Assembly: GCA_947500775.1 (NCBI GenBank)
Contig: CANMTD010000005.1
Coordinates: 196,676-260,675 of the forward strand
Source of the DNA: an uncultured Paracoccaceae bacterium
Lineage (GTDB): Bacteria > Pseudomonadota > Alphaproteobacteria > Rhodobacterales > Rhodobacteraceae
DNA: 64,000 nucleotides
Reading direction: 5' to 3'
Shown here: in pieces, positions 29,029 to 38,033 of the stretch
Layout of the letters: the number at the start of each line of letters is the position of its first letter
Position numbering within the stretch: the stretch's first letter is position 1
Notes under the pieces: generated by a model
What the model saw: only the letters and a program-made list of their open reading frames with translations
What the model was told of the DNA's origin: nothing
Database searches by the model: none
Position numbers and translations under genes: made by a program

Positions 29029-31961
29029 TCGCCGACCTCGATCAGGGTTGCGGGCTGGCCTTCGTCCCATTCGCCAAACCGCGACAGTTGGTCGTAATCT
29101 GTGTGGTCCGTCCGGCTGGCCATGATCCGCCGCGCGGCATAGCCTTTGGTCGGGGCGGCATAAGCGTCGATCAGCTCATGCAAATCCGCCCATGTGCGCG
29201 CGATCAGCTGTTCCGACAGATCAATTGCCCGCACCACCGGTTTGTTGCCCAGCCCGATATAGGCCACCTGCCCGACCGGCGCCGGGGCAAGCTTGTCAAA
29301 CCCGCCGCGTTCGGCCATCGCGGCCTCCAGCAGCAGTTGTTTGTCAAATTCCGTGACCTGTTTTTCGGACGGCGGCGTGCCGGTCTTATAGTCATAGATG
29401 ATCAGATTGCCGTCACGGCCCAGATCGATCCGATCCGCCTCGGCCGTCAGAACGAACCCATTTTGCAGTGTAACAGAGCCTTTTTCTTCCAACGCGACCC
29501 AATGGGCATTTTGCTGACGCGCGGCTTCGCCCAACAGGAACCAGTTGGCGGAACGGGCCAGACGGGCACGCCACATGCGCCGCGCAGCAGGCCAGGGGGC
29601 ATCGGTGGCAAAGACCTCATCAGCGATTTCAAGCAACCGCTGACGTCCGGCGTCGAGGTCCAGATCAGGGCTTTCGGCGATAAACCGTTCCATGACCCGG
29701 TGCAGGATCGTCCCGCGCAGCGGCGCATCTGGGGCCTGTCGTAAGGAATCCAGCGGTTTGAGGTTCAGGATATAGGCGGCATAGATCGCGTAGGGGTCAC
29801 GGATCAGGGTTTGAATGCGCGTGACCGACAGTTGGTCGGGCCGCGTGGCGATGGGCGGGCAGGGTGCGGGACGAGGTGCGGGATCGATCGCCCTGTCGGG
29901 TTCGTCCAGCGCCTGTGCCAATCCCAACCAATATGTGCCGCGTGCACGCATCTGGCTTAGCGCGACCTGCCCGGCCTGTTGCGGCAGGCCGTTCAACAGG
30001 TTGGTCATCCGGTTGATCCAGCGCGAGGGCACCGTTTCCGCCTCGGTATCCCGAACGGATCGGCTGAGCACCACTTCGGGCGCGGCGACGGCCTGTTGGA
30101 AATCATGCGCGGACAGGCCGATGCGGCGTTCGGGCAGCAACAGACCCAGTTTCTGGCGCATTTCGCGGTTCAGCCAGGCGTCGGGCGCGGGCAATTCCGG
30201 CCAGCTGCCTTCGTTCAGCCCGCCAAGGATCACCAGATCGGCGCCCTGCACCCGTGCCTCAAGCGTGCCCCAGATCATCACGCCGGGATGGGGCCGGGAT
30301 GGATCGCGCACCTCGTGCTGGCCCAGAACCGCGCGGAACAGATCGCCGTAATCGCCGGGCGACATGGCGCCGCCGTGCGCGGCCTCTTGCAGCAGCTTGT
30401 CGACGGCGGCGCGCGCCTCTTTGCCCGCCGGTTTGTCCCACAACCCACCGGCATCCGTGGCCTGTGGTCCGCCGGCCAATTGTTCGGCCAGCTGCAGGTG
30501 CTGGGTTATGTGATCTGTCAAAGATCTTGTGCCGACCGTTTCCAGCCCGGCCAATGTGTCGGCCAGCCAATGTGCCCAGCCAATGCGCCCGTCGTCGGAT
30601 TTCTGCGCCTCGGCCCAGTGGATCAGATCGGGCCCGGCCGGAAAGGGCGGCCCATAGCGGCGCAGTTTCAATTCCAGCTCGCGGGTCCAGCGCAGGTGAT
30701 TGCCGCGCCCCTGTGCCGAAAAGGTCAAAGGGTGCTTCAGTAGCGTCAGCAACGCCTCGGCCGTCAGTTTTTGCCCGAAAAGGGCCGCCACATGCCGCAA
30801 GAACCGCCCCGGTGCCGACAGTTGCAGCGGGATGCCCGCGCTGTCATCCGGCTCGATCCCCCAGCGGTCCAGCGCCGCAGTTACCTGCCGGGTCAACAGC
30901 CGGTCGGGGGTGATCAGCGCGGCAGAAACACCTTTTTCGGCGGCTTCACGCAGCTTTAGCGCGATGGCCAGCGCCTCGGACCGGGGTGAGGGGGCTTCGA
31001 TCAATGTCATCTGATCGGTTGTGGCGGTCAGATCGGCCAGGTTTTGGCCTTCGTCCATCCATTGGTCGGTGATCGGTGCCGGGCGCAGGGCCAATGAGAC
31101 AAAGCGGTTTCGGGCCGGGTTAGGCTCTGAAAGTGCTGTTGTCCATGGCGCTACATCGGTGGGGTCAAGATCAAGCGCGTCGATGATTTTGCGGAACCGG
31201 AACTGCGGATGATCTTCGGCCGTCAGGGCGTCGCCAAGGCTGTTCCAGACCGATTGCGGCTGATGAAAATCATATCCCGGCAGGATCACGGCGCCCTGCG
31301 GCAGGCGCGCGACGGCCTGCATGAACAACGCGGTGGCCCCCCGCGATCCGGTCGATCCGGCCACGATGATCGGGTGTTGTGGCGGCGATTGTGCCCATTG
31401 GGCGATCAGCGCTTCGACGATCGCGCGCTGTCGTGCCTCTGTCGTGGCGGCTTCGTGGCTATCTGCGCCAAAGAACCGTTCGACGATACCAATAAAGGCG
31501 CGGGTCCGTTCCCAATGCGCCGACAGGTGACTGACATCAAGCTGGTGCAAGGCCCGTGGTTCCACGCCTTCGCCCTGCATTTCATCCATCAGATTGGCCA
31601 GACTGTCGGCCAGATCAAAGATCGCGGTGCGAGGGGCCAGATCGGGTTGTCGGTGCAGCAGATCGGCGACCAGCTGGCTAAGCTCCAGCCGTCGGCGCAG
31701 GGCTGGCACGGCGGGGGGCAGGGTGGTGGTTTGGCCGATATCGGTGATCAGCCGGATACGCGGCAACAACCGCGCAGGCCCGGCATCGAACAGCGCGCGC
31801 AGGCGGCGTTCCATCCGGCGGGTGTTGACGTAAAGCTCGACCTTGGCCCATTCGGCTGGCGCCGCGGGCCCAAGTCTCTGTTCCAGCCCAAATAGAAGTG
31901 CGTTTGGGAAATCCACACCCGGGGCAACGCCGAAGACCCGTGGCGCCGGCCCCTCAAACAC
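29025..31961 (-). CDS. addB: Double-strand break repair nuclease AddB
   Basis: AddB is the partner of AddA. The 978 residues include an inactivated helicase-like N-terminal region, LVILGGLNEGSWPE, and a C-terminal RecB-family nuclease with LIIYDYKTGTPPSEKQ. The long open frame continues upstream, but the first sensible start is the GTG at 31961 (MFEGPAPRVFGVAPG), which overlaps the murU stop by 8 bases. A ribosome binding site is not obvious, so coupling to murU is likely. Confidence 0.93.
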   Translation of the reverse strand: MFEGPAPRVFGVAPGVDFPNALLFGLEQRLGPAAPAEWAKVELYVNTRRMERRLRALFDAGPARLLPRIRLITDIGQTTTLPPAVPALRRRLELSQLVADLLHRQPDLAPRTAIFDLADSLANLMDEMQGEGVEPRALHQLDVSHLSAHWERTRAFIGIVERFFGADSHEAATTEARQRAIVEALIAQWAQSPPQHPIIVAGSTGSRGATALFMQAVARLPQGAVILPGYDFHQPQSVWNSLGDALTAEDHPQFRFRKIIDALDLDPTDVAPWTTALSEPNPARNRFVSLALRPAPITDQWMDEGQNLADLTATTDQMTLIEAPSPRSEALAIALKLREAAEKGVSAALITPDRLLTRQVTAALDRWGIEPDDSAGIPLQLSAPGRFLRHVAALFGQKLTAEALLTLLKHPLTFSAQGRGNHLRWTRELELKLRRYGPPFPAGPDLIHWAEAQKSDDGRIGWAHWLADTLAGLETVGTRSLTDHITQHLQLAEQLAGGPQATDAGGLWDKPAGKEARAAVDKLLQEAAHGGAMSPGDYGDLFRAVLGQHEVRDPSRPHPGVMIWGTLEARVQGADLVILGGLNEGSWPELPAPDAWLNREMRQKLGLLLPERRIGLSAHDFQQAVAAPEVVLSRSVRDTEAETVPSRWINRMTNLLNGLPQQAGQVALSQMRARGTYWLGLAQALDEPDRAIDPAPRPAPCPPIATRPDQLSVTRIQTLIRDPYAIYAAYILNLKPLDSLRQAPDAPLRGTILHRVMERFIAESPDLDLDAGRQRLLEIADEVFATDAPWPAARRMWRARLARSANWFLLGEAARQQNAHWVALEEKGSVTLQNGFVLTAEADRIDLGRDGNLIIYDYKTGTPPSEKQVTEFDKQLLLEAAMAERGGFDKLAPAPVGQVAYIGLGNKPVVRAIDLSEQLIARTWADLHELIDAYAAPTKGYAARRIMASRTDHTDYDQLSRFGEWDEGQPATLIEVGE

Positions 31962-32652
31962 GGGGCGGGTCCGCCAGCATGTCTTCGGCCAGGGCAATCC
32001 CGCCCGGATGCCCGACATCTGCCCAGCCCCCGTTGTGCACGATGCCAAAAATACGTTCATCCACCAGCATCGCATCCCACAAAAGGTTCAGCGAAAACGC
32101 CCGTTCGGGAATGGCGGCCAGCCCGTCGGTGCGCAGGATCTGAACGCCGGTATAGATCAGCCCCGGACCTCGGGTCAGCCGCCCGGTGCCGTCCCGCAGG
32201 AAATCGCCGCGGCCCTGATGCCCCCGGGCGCGATCCTGCGGCACCAGCAGCAAAAGAGCGTCCATCTTGTCGGGGTCCCAGGCGGCAGAAAGCTGGCGCA
32301 ACGGGTTGTCGCCGGTCCAGACCGCATCGGTGTTCATCGTGAAAACCGGATCGCTGCGCAGCATGGGCAACGCCTGCCGCAGCCCGCCGCCGGTATCCAG
32401 AATATCGGGCTGTTCGTCTGACAGCCCGATATCGGCGCGTTTCAGCAGGTGATCGGCAATCTGGGATCCGTGATAATGGGTGTTGACCACGATCCTGTCG
32501 ATATCGGCGGTATCTGCCTGCGCCAAGGCATGATCGATCAGACAGACCCCACCCACCTTGATCAGCGGTTTGGGGCAATTTGCCGTCAGTTTGCCCATCC
32601 GGGTGCCAAGCCCGGCGGCAAACATCATCAGCGCCGAGGGTTTGTGGGGCAT
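31954..32652 (-). CDS. murU: N-acetylmuramate alpha-1-phosphate uridylyltransferase MurU
   Basis: MurU makes UDP-MurNAc from MurNAc-1-phosphate in the anabolic cell-wall recycling route. The roughly 232 residues form a nucleotidyltransferase fold with the signature MMFAAGLGTRMG (9-20), CPKPLIKVGG, and DTGGGLRQAL. I use the ATG at 32652 (CAGG 6 bases upstream); the ATG at 32673 is possible. It directly follows the sugar kinase gene amgK, which makes the MurU assignment stronger than a general sugar-nucleotidyltransferase call. Overlaps on both sides indicate one operon. Confidence 0.85.
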   Translation of the reverse strand: MPHKPSALMMFAAGLGTRMGKLTANCPKPLIKVGGVCLIDHALAQADTADIDRIVVNTHYHGSQIADHLLKRADIGLSDEQPDILDTGGGLRQALPMLRSDPVFTMNTDAVWTGDNPLRQLSAAWDPDKMDALLLLVPQDRARGHQGRGDFLRDGTGRLTRGPGLIYTGVQILRTDGLAAIPERAFSLNLLWDAMLVDERIFGIVHNGGWADVGHPGGIALAEDMLADPPRV

Positions 32653-33659
32653 AAAGACCTGATCCTTTGACATATAACCGGTGTGGGCGCTGGCATCAGC
32701 GATAAAAGCATGGCCTGTATGTCATGCAAAGCGGGGTGGGACAAATCGCGGATAAGATATCCCCAGACCCGCGGCATGAAATCGATATATTCTGGCTTGC
32801 CGTCCCGGACGCACAACCGGGCAAACACCCCGATGATCCGCAGGTGGCGCTGAACCCCCCATGCCGCATAGGCGGCGCGAAAGGGTGCCGCATCAACGCC
32901 GGATTTGCTGATGTAGCGATTGATCATCGTTTCTTCGACGGCGGGGCTGACATCGCGGCGGGCGTCCTGCAGAAGCGATACCAGATCATAGGCGCGGTGC
33001 CCAAGCATCGCATCCTGAAAATCCAGCAAACCAACCCGCCGCAACCCGTCGCGCTGGGGCAGCCACAACAGGTTTTCAGCGTGGAAATCCCGGTGAATCA
33101 TCACGGGGTGGGTTGGGGCGTGCGTGGACAAAAGCGTCTCTATTTCACTGCAAAACGCCGTGTTTTCGGAGTGTTCCCTTTGTCCGGTCGCGGGCAGATA
33201 CCATTCGGGCACAAGTTCGGTCAGACCCGCCATGTGGGCGGTGGAATAGGGGGCGAGGTTGTCGGGGGGCGCATGTTGATGAAGTTCGACCAACACATCG
33301 ACAGCGGCGGCATACAGCGTTTCTTCAGCGACAGAGCCGTCTGCGATATGGCGGGCAAACAGATCGTCCCCCAGATCCTCTAGCAACAACAGACCGTTTT
33401 CGGGATCGCTGGCCAGAATGGCGGGCGCGCTTAGTCCGATATTGGTCAGGTATGATCCGATGTGGACGAAGGGCGTGATGTCCTCTCCGGTTGCGGGCGG
33501 GGCGTCCATCAGAACACCATAGACGCCGGTTTTCAGGTTTTGAATACGCTCATATCGGCGCTGAGAGGCATCACCCGCCAAAGGCGCGCGGACAATATCG
33601 GTCCATCCGGCCTGTGCAAGAAAGCCGTTGGTCAGGCCATCGCGATCATTCGTCACCAT
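32628..33659 (-). CDS. amgK: Anomeric MurNAc/GlcNAc kinase AmgK-like phosphotransferase
   Basis: AmgK phosphorylates MurNAc (and GlcNAc) at C1, supplying MurU. The 343 residues have an aminoglycoside-phosphotransferase fold: GDASQRRYERI near the N-terminus, LLLLEDLGDDLFARHI as the hinge, the catalytic loop VMIHRDFHAENLLWLP (Asp as base, Asn as metal ligand) and GLLDFQDAMLGHRAYDL (DFG-equivalent). The start ATG overlaps tsaE by 14 bases. Pairing with murU supports this function. Confidence 0.87.
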   Translation of the reverse strand: MVTNDRDGLTNGFLAQAGWTDIVRAPLAGDASQRRYERIQNLKTGVYGVLMDAPPATGEDITPFVHIGSYLTNIGLSAPAILASDPENGLLLLEDLGDDLFARHIADGSVAEETLYAAAVDVLVELHQHAPPDNLAPYSTAHMAGLTELVPEWYLPATGQREHSENTAFCSEIETLLSTHAPTHPVMIHRDFHAENLLWLPQRDGLRRVGLLDFQDAMLGHRAYDLVSLLQDARRDVSPAVEETMINRYISKSGVDAAPFRAAYAAWGVQRHLRIIGVFARLCVRDGKPEYIDFMPRVWGYLIRDLSHPALHDIQAMLLSLMPAPTPVICQRIRSLCPTNPRR

Positions 33660-34161
33660 CAACACCCCCCGACAGCAGGGGCGCAAGCCGTTGCTGCCAA
33701 TCGCCGGATGTCGCCGAAAACGTCACGCGGCGCGCATCATCGTTGACGCCATATTCAAACTGCAACGACAGCGCGCTTTCAGGGGTCGCATCGCCCAGAC
33801 GGTCGGGCCATTCGATCAGACACAGGGCGGATTGAAAGGCGTCGTCCAGACCAAGTTCATAAACCTCGTCCGGATGGCTTAACCGGTAAAGATCGGCGTG
33901 CCAGATTTCCAGATCGCCAGCAGCATAGGTCTGCACCAAGGTGAAGGTTGGAGAGGGCACATCTTCGATAACACCATGATCCTGAAGGCATTTCTGGATC
34001 AGCGAGCGTGCGAAATGGGTTTTGCCAGCGCCAATGGGACCATGCAGCAACAAGACATCACCAGCCCCGACGATATCGGCGATTTTCCGGGCGATCCGCG
34101 CGGTATCATCCGCCGTGTCCAGCAGTACAGAGGTCGAAAATTGCGCAGGTCTGGCGTCCAT
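33646..34161 (-). CDS. tsaE: tRNA threonylcarbamoyladenosine biosynthesis ATPase TsaE
   Basis: TsaE works with TsaD and TsaB to make t6A37 in tRNA. The 171 residues contain Walker A GPIGAGKTHF (41-50), the SPTFTLVQTY motif, the ADLYRL segment and the CLIEWPDRL strand. The ATG at 34161 is preferred over an upstream start seven codons earlier. It heads the leftward amgK-murU-addB-addA-trxA block. tsaD is also in the window, at 43638. Confidence 0.94.
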   Translation of the reverse strand: MDARPAQFSTSVLLDTADDTARIARKIADIVGAGDVLLLHGPIGAGKTHFARSLIQKCLQDHGVIEDVPSPTFTLVQTYAAGDLEIWHADLYRLSHPDEVYELGLDDAFQSALCLIEWPDRLGDATPESALSLQFEYGVNDDARRVTFSATSGDWQQRLAPLLSGGVDGDE

Positions 34162-34203
34162 GGGCGCAGTTTTAACGCCCACAGGCCCGCCCGCAAGGGC
34201 CGA

Positions 34204-35784
34204 TCAGATTGCCGCGCGGGAAACCGGCAGTTCTTCGTGTGGATCACGTGCCGTACTTTTGGTGGTTTTTGAAAACCCGACCAATGTGGCCCCGCCACCG
34301 ATGGGCTGGAACCGGCATTTCAGGCGGGTTCCATCGTTTTGTTGAATCTGTTCGTCCCAGGGGTTCCGTTCGCTGAAATGGGTGACGAAACTTTGGGCGT
34401 CCTGCCACATGTTTGTCGGTGCACAGCCGTCTTGCCAATGCTGAATGGCGTCGTGGATGCCGACATCGCCCAGCGTATGCGCCGGATCGCTGTTCCACAT
34501 CCGGACATAGGCGGCGTTGGACAGGGTCAGAATGCCGGCAGGGGAAAAGACGGCGATCGCCTCGTCCAGACTGTCCAGAACGGCCTGATTCATATCCAGT
34601 TCCGACCGGAACCGCCGGGTCAGCGAAATCTCGGCGCTGATGTCTTCGAACAGGAACGCGACGGCCCCGTCGGGATGCGGACGCCCGGACACCCGGTAGG
34701 TTTGCCCGCCGGGCAGGGTCCAGGTTTCCTGATAAACGCCGCTGGCGGCCTTTTCTTCCAGCTGGCTCATCTGTTGGCGCCAGGATTTGTAATCCTTTGG
34801 CTCGGGCATCATGCGGTTTTCGCGCAGCCGGTCCAGAAAGGCCGACAAAGTCGGCCGCCCGATCAGGAACTGCGGTTCCAGCGCACACAGATCGGTCAGC
34901 GCCGGGTTGAACAGAACCAACTGCCGCGCGCGGTTGAAAATCGCCAGCCCGGTGGGAAGATCGGCAAAGGTTTTGGTCAGCGTTTGCACGAAATTGCGCA
35001 GGGAGGTTTCGGCTTTGACGGTTGCATCGGCACGCAGAGCGAAAAATATCGGCGACTCCGAGGAGGAAACAGCCATGCAGTCGAACCATTGGATCGCACG
35101 ATCCGGCAAAGCCAGCGATACCCGGTGCGGCGCCATGTCGTTTCCCGCGGCCGGGCCGGTTTCGGCGTCGAACAACCGGGGCAGAGGCCAGACCAGCTCA
35201 TCCTCTTCGGGCAGGGTTTCTTCGACCAGTTGCAGATAGGCGCGATTGGCCCAGGTGACGTCGCCTTGTGCGTTCTGCTGCCAGGCCAATGTCGGCACAT
35301 GGGTCACGATCTGTCGCAAGATATCCAGTTCGGAATTCAGCGCGGCCAGGCTTTGCGGATCAATGCCGGCGTCTTCAGACCCTTGCGATTCAATTAGCGA
35401 TATCCGGGAAACCCCACCGGAAAACCGGGCGCGCAGACTGGCGCGGCCGGTTTTTTCAAGCAGCATCGTCATGCCGTTTTCCGAAAGATTGGCCATTTCG
35501 TTGGTAAAATCCGGGAACCGCGGGGCAAGAAGGGCCGCCAAACGATGCCAATCGCTTAGATCATCGGGGCCCTGCGCCAACAGGCGTCTTGCGTTGGGTG
35601 TTGCATCTATCAACACCCCGTCGTCGAACAGAAAGACGGTATCTTCGTCATCCCCCTGGGTGCGATCTGACAGTTTTCTGCGTGACAGGGATGGCAACAG
35701 GGTCACCACCAGCAGGGCCGCGAGGGCCGTTAAAAAAGATGTTGTCACAAAGACAACCGTAAAACCCCAGTCAAAGACCATCAT
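34204..35784 (-). CDS. PAS domain membrane protein without kinase domain
   Basis: The 526 residues have one N-terminal membrane helix (about 5-28), then PAS-like domains. One lies around 150-270 (ILRQIVTHVPTLAWQQNAQGDVTWANRAYLQ...), another around 280-400 (FADLPTGLAIFNRARQLVLFNPAL...), and a third around 405-500 (LDSLDEAIAVFSPAGILTLSNAAYVRMW). No histidine-kinase, GGDEF, EAL or other output domain follows, so it is probably a partner or scaffold of another regulator. It lies downstream of regB across a 70-base gap that holds CtrA- and DnaA-type sites. No characterised homologue is recognised. Confidence 0.8.
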   Translation of the reverse strand: MMVFDWGFTVVFVTTSFLTALAALLVVTLLPSLSRRKLSDRTQGDDEDTVFLFDDGVLIDATPNARRLLAQGPDDLSDWHRLAALLAPRFPDFTNEMANLSENGMTMLLEKTGRASLRARFSGGVSRISLIESQGSEDAGIDPQSLAALNSELDILRQIVTHVPTLAWQQNAQGDVTWANRAYLQLVEETLPEEDELVWPLPRLFDAETGPAAGNDMAPHRVSLALPDRAIQWFDCMAVSSSESPIFFALRADATVKAETSLRNFVQTLTKTFADLPTGLAIFNRARQLVLFNPALTDLCALEPQFLIGRPTLSAFLDRLRENRMMPEPKDYKSWRQQMSQLEEKAASGVYQETWTLPGGQTYRVSGRPHPDGAVAFLFEDISAEISLTRRFRSELDMNQAVLDSLDEAIAVFSPAGILTLSNAAYVRMWNSDPAHTLGDVGIHDAIQHWQDGCAPTNMWQDAQSFVTHFSERNPWDEQIQQNDGTRLKCRFQPIGGGATLVGFSKTTKSTARDPHEELPVSRAAI

Positions 35785-35804
35785 TTCTACCGTAACTTAT
35801 CCCC

Positions 35805-35813
35805 TGTGGATAA
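35805..35813 (-). promoter_or_regulatory. DnaA box in an inverted repeat upstream of the PAS gene
   Basis: TGTGGATAA on the plus strand, a perfect TTATCCACA on the minus strand. It lies inside the 9-bp inverted repeat AACTTATCC (35794-35802) / GGATAAGTT (35808-35816). The repeat ends 9 bases upstream of the PAS gene start. Confidence 0.55.
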
Positions 35814-35829
35814 GTTTTGGTGAGAATGG

Positions 35830-35844
35830 TTAAGCAGTCGTTAA
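35830..35844. promoter_or_regulatory. CtrA-type binding motif TTAA-N7-TTAA
   Basis: TTAA-GCAGTCG-TTAA, a perfect match to the alphaproteobacterial CtrA consensus. It lies in the regB-PAS gene intergenic region, about 46 bases upstream of the PAS gene start, a position expected for activation or repression. Confidence 0.5.
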
Positions 35845-35854
35845 CAATGCGTTT

Positions 35855-37291
35855 TTAAGCGTCAAAAGGTTGATTTTCCCCCAAGGCGGCATCGGGGCCG
35901 TGGCTGGGCGCCGAGATGACGCCAATCGGCCAGATCACCTCGACCAGCGCGCCGTGATTTTTGCCGTCGCTTGGCGGCGGCGCATAAGGATCGCTGGTGT
36001 TGGTAAAGCTGAGTTCGGCGCCGGTACGTTCCAGCAGCGTTTTGGCGATGAACAGGCCCAGACCCATGCCTTCGTACCCGGGGCGCCGTTTGGATTCGCC
36101 CGATGTGCGCCGCCCCCGCATGAAAGGGTCACCGATCCGCCCCAGTTCCTGCGGTGAAAACCCCCGGCCATCGTCGGCGATCCGGACCCCGGCTTTTTGA
36201 TCATCCCAGAACACTTCGACCCAGATTTCCTTTTTGGCAAAATCCACCGCATTCTGGATCAGGTTGCGCAGACCGTGAATGATTTCAGGCTGGCGCATCA
36301 CGATCGGCTGGCGGTCATCGTGGCCCGGCAATGGCCCGATTTCGAAATGGATCACCTTGCCGCGGCCCTGATGGGGTTCGGCGGCATATTGCGCCAATGT
36401 GCCCAGCGGGGCGGAATGCATATGAAGGTCATCCTTGCCCGCCCGGCCCATGGATCGCAGGATATCCCGGCACCGATCCGCCTGATCGCGGATCAATTCT
36501 GCGTCATCGCGCATGTCCGATGGCGCGTCCAGTTCCGTGATCATTTCCGAACTGACCAGCTTGATCGTTGCCAGCGGTGTGCCCAGTTCGTGCGCGGCGG
36601 CGGCGACCACGCCCCCCAGATCCGTCAGCTTTTGTTCGCGGGCCAGGGCCATCTGTGTGGCCAGCAGCGCGTCGGACATGGAATTGACTTCGGCAGTGAC
36701 CCGGCGGGCGTAAATTCCCAGGAATCCGACGCCGATAATGATCGCCGCCCAGAAGCCGAACAAAAAGATGTCGGGCAGATGTTGGATCGACCCGTCGGCA
36801 AGGCGCAGCGGGATGTGAAAGAGGCTGACAAAGCTGACCAGACATACCGCCGAAACCCCCAGAATAAGGGTTGATTTCAGCCTAAGTGCGGTTGCCGCAA
36901 TGATGACCGGCGTCAGCATCAACAGCGCAAAAGGGTTGTTCAACCCGCCGGTCAGAAAGATCAGCAAGGCCAGTTGCGAGACGTCGAACAGAAGCATCAG
37001 CATCGCTTCGTTTTCGGTCAGGCGCTTGTTTTCCGGATAGACGAAGATGGCCACCAGATTGGCGATGATTGCGATGCCCACAGCCAGCAGACACAGCCCG
37101 GTATTCAGGATGATGCCAAAGGCCGCCTGTGCGACGGTGATCGCGATCAGCTGTCCGGTAATGGCCACCCACCGCAGCCATATCAACGTCCGCAGCCGTA
37201 TCCAGTGGCTGCGTTCCGTGGCTTCGGGAAACCCGAATTGTCTTGGTTCCGGCATGAAAACGCTTATGTCCCCTGTGGCAAGCTGTGCCAT
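35855..37291 (-). CDS. regB: Redox-sensing histidine kinase RegB/PrrB
   Basis: RegB phosphorylates RegA under low oxygen and senses redox state through a quinone site and a cysteine. The 478 residues have six membrane helices (about 38-195). The ubiquinone-site motif GGLNNPF is at 115-121, the H-box AAAAHELGTPLAT has its phospho-His at 234, and the redox Cys at 274 is in the loop DQADRCRDIL. Relative to the R. capsulatus protein (His225, Cys265) both are shifted by the same nine residues. ATP-binding motifs follow. It is divergent from senC-regA, the classical arrangement. Confidence 0.96.
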   Translation of the reverse strand: MAQLATGDISVFMPEPRQFGFPEATERSHWIRLRTLIWLRWVAITGQLIAITVAQAAFGIILNTGLCLLAVGIAIIANLVAIFVYPENKRLTENEAMLMLLFDVSQLALLIFLTGGLNNPFALLMLTPVIIAATALRLKSTLILGVSAVCLVSFVSLFHIPLRLADGSIQHLPDIFLFGFWAAIIIGVGFLGIYARRVTAEVNSMSDALLATQMALAREQKLTDLGGVVAAAAHELGTPLATIKLVSSEMITELDAPSDMRDDAELIRDQADRCRDILRSMGRAGKDDLHMHSAPLGTLAQYAAEPHQGRGKVIHFEIGPLPGHDDRQPIVMRQPEIIHGLRNLIQNAVDFAKKEIWVEVFWDDQKAGVRIADDGRGFSPQELGRIGDPFMRGRRTSGESKRRPGYEGMGLGLFIAKTLLERTGAELSFTNTSDPYAPPPSDGKNHGALVEVIWPIGVISAPSHGPDAALGENQPFDA

Positions 37292-37345
37292 TGTATGTTC
37301 CGGTCAGCCGTATGATCAATGCATCCAGCCAATCGGAGGAAGCTG

Positions 37346-37966
37346 ATGACTCGTTTTTATGCCGCAGCAAGCGCGGCCACGGCGCTGGTCCTGATCGGGG
37401 TCGCGGCGTTCTTTGCCTTTCCCGGTCGCGGCGGCGACAAATATGCGCAATGCCGGACGACCCAGATTGCCGGGGGCACATCGGCCATCGGCGGGCCGTT
37501 CACTCTGGTCAGTGAAACCGGTGAAACCGTCACCGACAAAGACGTGATCACAAAGCCGTCGCTGGTGTACTTTGGCTATACGTTCTGCCCGGACGTCTGC
37601 CCGCTGGACAACGCCCGCAACGCCGAGGCCGTGATTCAGCTGGAAGAGCGCGGATATGATATCACGCCGATTTTCATCTCGATCGACGCGGGGCGCGACA
37701 CGCCCGAGGTGATGGCCGAATTCACCGACTATATGCACCCCAGAATGATCGGCCTGACCGGATCGCCCGAACAGATCAAGGCCGCATCGCAGGCCTATAA
37801 GACCTATTACAAGGTAGGCGAGGTCGAGGATGATTTTTACCTGATCGACCATTCGACCTTTACCTATCTGGTCTTCCCCGAAGAAGGATTCATCGAATTT
37901 TTCCGCCGGGATGCGACCCCCGAACAGATGGCCGATCAGGTCGCCTGCTTTGTCGACGCCATGTAA
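37346..37966 (+). CDS. senC: SCO1/SenC/PrrC family copper chaperone
   Basis: SenC/PrrC is a membrane-anchored periplasmic copper protein for cytochrome oxidase assembly and RegBA signalling. The 206 residues have one N-terminal membrane helix (about 7-26) and a thioredoxin fold. CPDVCP places the copper cysteines at 81 and 85, and the third ligand is His169 in LIDHSTF. The ATG at 37346 has GGAGGA 5 bases upstream. It is divergent from regB and upstream of regA. Confidence 0.95.
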   Translation: MTRFYAAASAATALVLIGVAAFFAFPGRGGDKYAQCRTTQIAGGTSAIGGPFTLVSETGETVTDKDVITKPSLVYFGYTFCPDVCPLDNARNAEAVIQLEERGYDITPIFISIDAGRDTPEVMAEFTDYMHPRMIGLTGSPEQIKAASQAYKTYYKVGEVEDDFYLIDHSTFTYLVFPEEGFIEFFRRDATPEQMADQVACFVDAM

Positions 37967-38033
37967 GCGAAATTGACCCCGCCATATGAACGCCCTAGAA
38001 CAATTCAAAGAATTGCGCACTGGAGGGGCACAT

